From the NCBI GenBank assembly GCA_029058455.1, contig JAIDXU010000333.1, positions 1 through 16,779 of the forward strand: a stretch of 16,779 nucleotides of DNA. The letters run 5' to 3'. The position numbers and the translations under genes were made by a program. Shown here in pieces: positions 12,064-16,779 of the stretch; positions within the stretch are counted from its first letter, which is position 1, and each line of letters begins with the position of its first letter. The DNA comes from Paramuribaculum sp. (lineage in GTDB: Bacteria > Bacteroidota > Bacteroidia > Bacteroidales > Muribaculaceae). Under the pieces are notes generated by a model. The model did not search any database, was not told the origin of the DNA, and was given only the letters and a program-made list of their open reading frames with translations.

Positions 12064-14895
12064 ATGGATTATCAGAACGACCCATCATATCAGGCTTTTG
12101 AATCAGAGGCGCTTCCCCGTCCCCGCCATGCGCGGCGCAGGGTCGACACTCAGGAGGCGGCTCCCTCTCAGGAGCCGGCACCCCGTCGCCGCAGCAATAT
12201 TCCGCAGCCCGAAAACGTGACTTCCCGCCTCGCTCAGGCCGAGCAGTCACGCACCGACGCTACCCCCGGCCGGCAGGAGCGGCCGTCGGCCAATCGTCGG
12301 CAAACCAAACAGAAAGACCAATCCGACACCCCCTCGAGTGTGGTGAGTTTTTTCACCGACGGCAGGTTGACCATGTTTATCGGCGGACTTCTGCTTGTGG
12401 TGGCCGTCTATGCCATAGTCAGTCTCATCAGCTTTTTTGCGGTTGGCACCGACGACCAGAGCCTTACCCATTCGCTCGACTTCGAGCAGATGATGAATAG
12501 GTCGGAGAGTGTCAAAAACGCCGGCGGCCCCCTCGGAGCCCGTCTTGCCGACCTGCTCATCTCAGGTTCGTTTGGCATAGGAAGCATAGCCATCGTTATC
12601 TATGTGGCCCTGCTCGGCCTCTCGCTCGTAGGGTTGCGCAAAGTCAATTTCCTTTCGCTCACATTCAAGACTCTCATCACCGTTATCGCGGTGTCGATAG
12701 TGCTCGGCATGGTGACATTTAATTTCGCCACACCCTTTTATTGGGGCGGTATTCACGGAATGCGCATAAACCAATGGCTCTATAATGTAACGGGAGTCTG
12801 GGGTATGCTCGGCGTGAGTGTGGTGATGATGTCGGCGCTGGTGTTTTTGTTTCTCAAACAGATCTCCGACTCATTTGGCTGGTGTAAGCATCGTGTGGCT
12901 CAATGGCGTGAGAATGTGCGTGAGCGCAAGCTGCAGCGCCGGGAATATGCCCGCCGGCAGCGTAATCAGCGCGAGGAGGATGGTCATAGCGCCGACAGCT
13001 CCCAACAGGCCGCTTCGGCAGTTGCAGCCGAAACTCAGCCGGCAGCCGAGAGTGTAGCTAAGCCTAAGCCTCAGCAGCCTCTGGTAGAGCCTGTGACGGA
13101 GATTGCCGACGAGGAGGTGATTGAAGAGAGTGAGGAGAGAGACGATGCCCGTGGCAATGTCGCCAATCCTCCCATGATAGATATTGACAGCGAAGACTGC
13201 ACCCCTCCCGATGAGGATAGCTATAACGCTTCCTATGCCGGAGAGGAGGATGAGCCTTTCGTGAGCGAAACTGTCGGCGTTGCCGATGAGGAGGTTCCCA
13301 CAGCTGAAGGACCGGAGCTGATCACCACAGTGGCCGCCGAGATCGAGGAGGCTGAAGATACCCAGACCGAACTTTATGACCCCACCGCCGAGTTGCGCCG
13401 CTATCTCAAGCCGGGCATTGAACTGCTCAATGACCGCCCCGTCAAGGAATGTAGCGTCGACGAGGCCGAGCAGGAGGAGAACAAGGCCCGAATAACCCGT
13501 GTGCTCAACAATTTCGGTATCGACATTCTGCGCATCGAGGCCACCGTGGGCCCTACCATCACGCTCTATGAGATTGTGCCCGCCGAAGGTGTGAGAATCA
13601 ACAAGATACGCAATCTTGAAGATGATATTGCCCTCAGCCTCTCGGCCAAGGGCATCCGCATCATAGCCCCAATGCCGGGCAAAGGTACCATCGGCATTGA
13701 GGTGCCTAACAAAGACGCCCAGATTGTATCTATCCGCTCTATTCTCTCTTCAAGAGCCTTTCAGGAGTCGAAGGCCGAGCTTCCTATGGCTATGGGCGCC
13801 ACGATCTCAAACGAGGTCTATATCGCCGACCTCACCCGTATGCCCCACCTGCTTGTGGCCGGTTCGACCGGTATGGGTAAATCTGTGGGCTTGAACACAA
13901 TCCTCGCCTCGATTCTCTATAAGAAACATCCCGCCGAGGTAAAATTCGTGCTTGTCGACCCCAAGATGGTTGAATTTTCGCTCTACAGCTGCATCGAGCG
14001 TCACTATCTTGCCAAACTTCCGCTTGAGGATGAGGCGATCATCACCGACACTTCAAAGGTGGTGCCTACGCTCAACTCGCTCTGCAAGGAGATGGACGAT
14101 CGCTATGAGTTGCTCAAAAAAGCCAATGTGAGAAGCATTAAGGAATATAACGGCAAATTCATAGCCAAGCGCCTCAATCCTGAGAAGGGTCACCGCTATC
14201 TGCCCTATATCGTGGTGGTGATCGACGAGTTTGCCGACCTGCTCATGACCGCCGGCAAGGAAGTGGAAAATCCCATTGCCCGCATAGCCCAGAAAGCCCG
14301 TGCCGTGGGTATTCACCTCATTCTCGCTACCCAGCGCCCCTCTGCCAATATCATCACCGGCGTGATTCGCGCCAACTTCCCGGGCCGTATCGCCTTCAGG
14401 GTGACCCAGCAGATGGAGTCGCGCATTATTCTCGACCGCAGCGGAGCGCAGCAGCTCATTGGCCGCGGCGACATGCTTTTCTCGCGCGACGGCGAGATAG
14501 AGCGTGTGCAGTGTGCCTTTATCGACACCGATGAGGTGGAGCGTATATGTAAATGGATTTCCGATCAGCCCGGTTATGAAGACGCCTACATGCTGCCCGA
14601 ATATACCCCTGCTGACGAGGGGGGTGGCGGAGCCTCGATGTCGGGAGGTTCGAACATGACCGACCGCGACCCGCTTTTCGAAGCCGCCGCCCGCCATATT
14701 ATCCAGAGCGGAATAGCCTCGACCACCTCGGTGCAGCGCCATTTCAGCATCGGATTTCCGCGCGCCGGCAAAATCATGGACCAGCTCGAGAAAGCGGGCA
14801 TCGTAGGGCCCACCGTGGGCGCCAAGCCGAGAGCCATTCTCATGGATTCGGTCGATCTCGACAGGTTTCTCGAGGTTTGCGGAGGAAACCTTTGA
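12064..14895 (+). CDS. ftsK: DNA translocase FtsK
   Basis: Septum-anchored, ATP-driven DNA pump that clears chromosome termini during division and activates XerCD recombination at dif. The protein is 943 residues from the ATG at 12064. A basic, Pro/Gln-rich N-terminal tail (1-98) precedes about four membrane helices (102-126, 163-190, 197-220, 240-265). An acidic, low-complexity linker (270-440) follows, then the motor (about 445-840). The motor has Walker A AGSTGMGKSV at 599-608, Walker B VVVIDEFADL at 717-726, ILATQRPS at 753 and ISRFKV-like FRVTQQMESR at 778. The C-terminal gamma winged helix (869-930) has TSVQRHFSIGFPRAGKIM. Usual NRA in this helix reads PRA here. The frame stays open upstream to a TTG at 11962, but that codon lies in the -7 element; an ATG at 11995 sits between two leader hairpins. 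The ATG at 12064 best fits the leader. Confidence 0.95.
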   Translation: MDYQNDPSYQAFESEALPRPRHARRRVDTQEAAPSQEPAPRRRSNIPQPENVTSRLAQAEQSRTDATPGRQERPSANRRQTKQKDQSDTPSSVVSFFTDGRLTMFIGGLLLVVAVYAIVSLISFFAVGTDDQSLTHSLDFEQMMNRSESVKNAGGPLGARLADLLISGSFGIGSIAIVIYVALLGLSLVGLRKVNFLSLTFKTLITVIAVSIVLGMVTFNFATPFYWGGIHGMRINQWLYNVTGVWGMLGVSVVMMSALVFLFLKQISDSFGWCKHRVAQWRENVRERKLQRREYARRQRNQREEDGHSADSSQQAASAVAAETQPAAESVAKPKPQQPLVEPVTEIADEEVIEESEERDDARGNVANPPMIDIDSEDCTPPDEDSYNASYAGEEDEPFVSETVGVADEEVPTAEGPELITTVAAEIEEAEDTQTELYDPTAELRRYLKPGIELLNDRPVKECSVDEAEQEENKARITRVLNNFGIDILRIEATVGPTITLYEIVPAEGVRINKIRNLEDDIALSLSAKGIRIIAPMPGKGTIGIEVPNKDAQIVSIRSILSSRAFQESKAELPMAMGATISNEVYIADLTRMPHLLVAGSTGMGKSVGLNTILASILYKKHPAEVKFVLVDPKMVEFSLYSCIERHYLAKLPLEDEAIITDTSKVVPTLNSLCKEMDDRYELLKKANVRSIKEYNGKFIAKRLNPEKGHRYLPYIVVVIDEFADLLMTAGKEVENPIARIAQKARAVGIHLILATQRPSANIITGVIRANFPGRIAFRVTQQMESRIILDRSGAQQLIGRGDMLFSRDGEIERVQCAFIDTDEVERICKWISDQPGYEDAYMLPEYTPADEGGGGASMSGGSNMTDRDPLFEAAARHIIQSGIASTTSVQRHFSIGFPRAGKIMDQLEKAGIVGPTVGAKPRAILMDSVDLDRFLEVCGGNL

Positions 14896-14937
14896 ACTCA
14901 CCCCTCCCTTAACTTGTTTTAATGACAGGAATAGAAG

Positions 14938-15579
14938 ATGAAAACCCGATTAGTTAACCACATATTGAAAACAGCCTTTGTGGTGATAACCCTGATTGTC
15001 ACCTCGCTGACCCTCCCGGCTGCCAATCCGGGCGAGGCCGAGACTCTCATTTCGGGCATGATGGCCCGTCTCAGAAAGGCGCCGTCGATCGAGGCGTCGT
15101 TTAGCGTCACGGCCAACGGCTCCACCTCTCAGGCCGCCATACTGATGTCGGGAAAGAAATTCACCCTCCGCGCTCCCGAGGTGAGCGTGTGGTTTAACGG
15201 CAAGGATCAATACACCTATTCCCCTCAGACCGGCGAGGTAAACATTACCTCTCCCACCGTCGAGGAATTGGGCGAAATCAACCCTCTCGCCGTGATCGAT
15301 AATCTTTCCACCCGTTTTAAGGCTGTCATGGCCAAACCGGGCACCAACGGCCAGAAACGTGTGGAGCTGACTCCGCTGGCCAAAGGCGACAATATCCGCA
15401 AGGCGATCGTTACCGTAGGCTCATCGGGCTATCCCTCGGCCATTGTGCTGATGATGGACAACGGGCAGCAGCTCTCGGTGAGCATTCATCAGCTCAAGGA
15501 GGGGAAGAAGCTTGCCGCCTCAACCTTTGAGTTTCGCCCTGCTCTTGCTCCCGGAGCCGAAGTTATCGACCTACGCTGA
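14938..15579 (+). CDS. LolA-like periplasmic outer-membrane lipoprotein carrier
   Basis: Predicted periplasmic chaperone of the LolA-like fold, which shuttles lipoproteins from the inner to the outer membrane. The 213 residues begin with a signal peptide (1-29, basic MKTRLVNHILK, hydrophobic FVVITLIVTSLTL, cleavage near LPAA). The mature part has SIEASFSVTANG at 50, GKKFTLRAPEVSVWFNGKDQ-type strands near 72-91, TYSPQTGEVNITSPTVEELGEINPL at 93-117 in overall pattern, and a C-terminal STFEFRPALAPGAEVIDLR-like end. The WFNG..QYTYSP and NPL segments are typical of LolA family members in Bacteroidetes. It lies 42 bp after ftsK with no terminator seen between them and 48 bp before trxB, so it is probably co-transcribed. 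Sequence identity to enterobacterial LolA is likely low; function is inferred from fold and motifs. Confidence 0.85.
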   Translation: MKTRLVNHILKTAFVVITLIVTSLTLPAANPGEAETLISGMMARLRKAPSIEASFSVTANGSTSQAAILMSGKKFTLRAPEVSVWFNGKDQYTYSPQTGEVNITSPTVEELGEINPLAVIDNLSTRFKAVMAKPGTNGQKRVELTPLAKGDNIRKAIVTVGSSGYPSAIVLMMDNGQQLSVSIHQLKEGKKLAASTFEFRPALAPGAEVIDLR

Positions 15580-15627
15580 CTTTGGAATAAACGATTAATC
15601 TCATAACCGAATATACAATTACTCACT

Positions 15628-16569
15628 ATGGAAGCTATTACAACACGCTGTCTTATAATAGGCTCGGGCCCTGCCGGATATACCGCCGCCATCTATGCCT
15701 CACGAGCCAATCTCAACCCCCTTCTCTATGAAGGCCAGCAGCCCGGCGGCCAGTTGACCACCACCACCGAGGTAGAAAACTTCCCCGGCTATCCCAAAGG
15801 GGTCACAGGCCCCGACCTGATGGAGGATATGCGCGCTCAGGCCGAGAGATTCGGTGCGCAGATTCGCCCGGGACGTATCGAGGAGGTAAACCTCGACGTC
15901 TACCCCTTTGAGGCCGTGAGCCATGACGGTCAGCTCATCAAAGCCGACACCATTATCCTCTCGACCGGAGCTTCGGCCCGCTATCTCGGTCTGCCCGACG
16001 AAAAGAAATTCATGGGCATGGGCGTGAGTGCCTGCGCCACCTGCGACGGATTTTTCTACCGCAAGAAGAAAGTGGCTGTTGTGGGCGGCGGCGATACCGC
16101 CTGCGAAGAAGCCCTCTATCTCAGCAACATCGCTGCCGAGGTCTATCTGATTGTGCGCCGCGACGTGCTCCGCGCCTCCAAGGTTATGCAGCGCAGAGTG
16201 TTTGAGAAAGAAAACATCAAGGTGCTTCTCGAAACCAAGCCCGAGGGCCTCTATGGTGATGAATTTCTTGAGGGCGTGAAACTGGTTGAAAAAGCCGACA
16301 CCCCCGATGAGCGCCACTACGACCTCCCTGTCGACGGATTCTTCCTCGCCATCGGCCATCATCCCAACACCAAGCTTGTGGAGCGTTGGATCGAGACCGA
16401 CGAAGCCGGATATATCGTCACTCAGTTGCCCACTACCGCCACCAACGTGCGCGGCGTCTTTGCCGCCGGCGACGTGGCCGATCCCAACTACCGTCAGGCC
16501 ATCACCGCCGCTGCCAGCGGATGTCGTGCGGCTCTCGACGTGGAGCGTTTTCTGATGGAAAACTCCTGA
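15628..16569 (+). CDS. trxB: Thioredoxin-disulfide reductase
   Basis: Low-molecular-weight FAD-dependent thioredoxin reductase, 313 residues, passing electrons from NADPH to thioredoxin in the cytosol. FAD binding is by GSGPAGYTAAIYASRA at 12-27 and the C-terminal GVFAAGDVADPNYRQ at 276-290. The redox pair is C136 and C139 in SACATCDGFFY. NADPH binding is by VVGGGDTACEEALYLS at 151-166 with basic VRRDVLRA at 176-183. ENFPGYPKGVTGPDLM at 50-65 and the closing TAAASGCRAALDVERFL are also typical. The frame and length are complete. It is last in the ftsK-lolA-trxB run and is followed by a hairpin. Confidence 0.96.
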   Translation: MEAITTRCLIIGSGPAGYTAAIYASRANLNPLLYEGQQPGGQLTTTTEVENFPGYPKGVTGPDLMEDMRAQAERFGAQIRPGRIEEVNLDVYPFEAVSHDGQLIKADTIILSTGASARYLGLPDEKKFMGMGVSACATCDGFFYRKKKVAVVGGGDTACEEALYLSNIAAEVYLIVRRDVLRASKVMQRRVFEKENIKVLLETKPEGLYGDEFLEGVKLVEKADTPDERHYDLPVDGFFLAIGHHPNTKLVERWIETDEAGYIVTQLPTTATNVRGVFAAGDVADPNYRQAITAAASGCRAALDVERFLMENS

Positions 16570-16603
16570 TTCTCCTTCCCCCGACTTAATTCCAACCCCT
16601 ATC

Positions 16604-16645
16604 GGCGCGGGCGTGGCCTCAGACCATCCCCGCGCCCGAATTTTT
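16604..16645 (+). terminator. Intrinsic terminator after trxB
   Basis: GGCGCGGG (16604-16611) pairs with CCCGCGCC (16629-16636). TGG/CCA pairs inside across a two-base mismatch, with a 7-nt loop. CGAA and TTTTT (16641-16645) follow. Confidence 0.75.
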
Positions 16646-16673
16646 CGGAAGCGCAGGCGCCAACGCTGCCGAA
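16644..16673. other. Second inverted repeat just after the trxB terminator
   Basis: TTCGG-A-AGCG (16644-16653) pairs with CGCT-G-CCGAA (16664-16673), one mismatch, with GGCGCC in the loop. It overlaps the end of the terminator T run. No T tract follows, so it is not itself an obvious terminator. Confidence 0.4.
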
Positions 16674-16689
16674 TCGTAACCCCGGAGGT

Positions 16690-16779
16690 TGAAGTTAAGA
16701 GGCTGTGTCAAAACAGGGAATCCAACTAATTGTAGGGACATCGCTTTGCGATGTGTCTTTGATTATCAATGTGTTATAT
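16690..16779. other. Gene-free window end with repeat-like hairpin
   Basis: No coding frame is supported here. AGAGGCTGTGTCAAAAC (16698-16714) resembles termini of some insertion sequences. TGTAGGGACATCGC-TTT-GCGATGT (16731-16754) forms a 7-bp hairpin of a kind often dispersed in Bacteroidales genomes. Neither has a second copy in the window, so both identities are tentative. Confidence 0.3.

Noticed and set aside
14053..14901. Long minus-strand open frame (282 codons) opposite ftsK
   Set aside because: It lies wholly inside the well-supported ftsK motor and gamma region, has no recognisable domain, and its length follows from GC-rich codon bias on the coding strand.
15700..16362. Minus-strand open frame (220 codons) opposite trxB
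   Set aside because: It mirrors trxB, is rich in Gly/Ala/His as expected for antisense of this codon usage, and has no promoter or family motif.

Overview
The window reads as a chromosomal segment of a gut-type member of the Bacteroidetes, order Bacteroidales. Three things point there. Several promoters carry the Bacteroidetes -7 element TAnnTTTG, and starts mostly lack a Shine-Dalgarno sequence. The proteins look Bacteroidales-like: tandem GH84 glycosidases close to the Bacteroides O-GlcNAcase type, a C-terminal sorting-like domain, and an ftsK-lolA-trxB run. The GC-rich codon choice makes a Muribaculaceae-like genome my best guess. That family-level placement is inference. I see no rRNA, tRNA, CRISPR array or transposase gene.

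Layout. (1) Positions 1-5165 hold two tandem paralogous secreted GH84 beta-N-acetylglucosaminidases on the + strand. The first is cut by the window edge. The pair ends at a strong bidirectional terminator. (2) Positions 5185-7670 run on the minus strand: a YghZ-type aldo/keto reductase, a YhcG/DUF1016-type PDDEXK nuclease in visibly A/T-richer DNA, and a 55-residue cysteine-rich small protein with its own promoter and terminator. (3) Positions 7755-9802 hold purT (formate-dependent purine synthesis) and efp (elongation factor P), each with a recognisable -7 element; efp has a clear terminator. (4) Positions 9826-11911 hold a tight three-gene run: a uracil/hypoxanthine-DNA glycosylase superfamily protein, a DedA-family membrane protein, and rpe. 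(5) Positions 11913-16645 hold ftsK, a LolA-like periplasmic protein and trxB, probably one transcription unit ending in a GC-rich hairpin. (6) Positions 16646-16779 have no gene but contain hairpin-forming, possibly repeat-derived sequence.

The GH84 pair is a glycan-foraging module: exported enzymes that would release N-acetylglucosamine from glycoconjugates, each carrying extra C-terminal lectin-like modules. The rest is mostly housekeeping: nucleotide synthesis, translation, pentose phosphate pathway, chromosome segregation, envelope and redox.

The least expected structure is non-coding. The rpe-ftsK gap packs in a palindrome over the rpe stop codon, a long nearly perfect inverted repeat just upstream of the ftsK -7 element, and a terminator-like hairpin inside the ftsK leader. 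Other items worth a look are the small Cys-rich protein, the two adjacent palindromes embedded in the nuclease gene, the shared C-terminal modules of the GH84 pair, and the cluster of TTTACC half-sites before the glycosylase gene. I did not find a clearly new multi-gene system.
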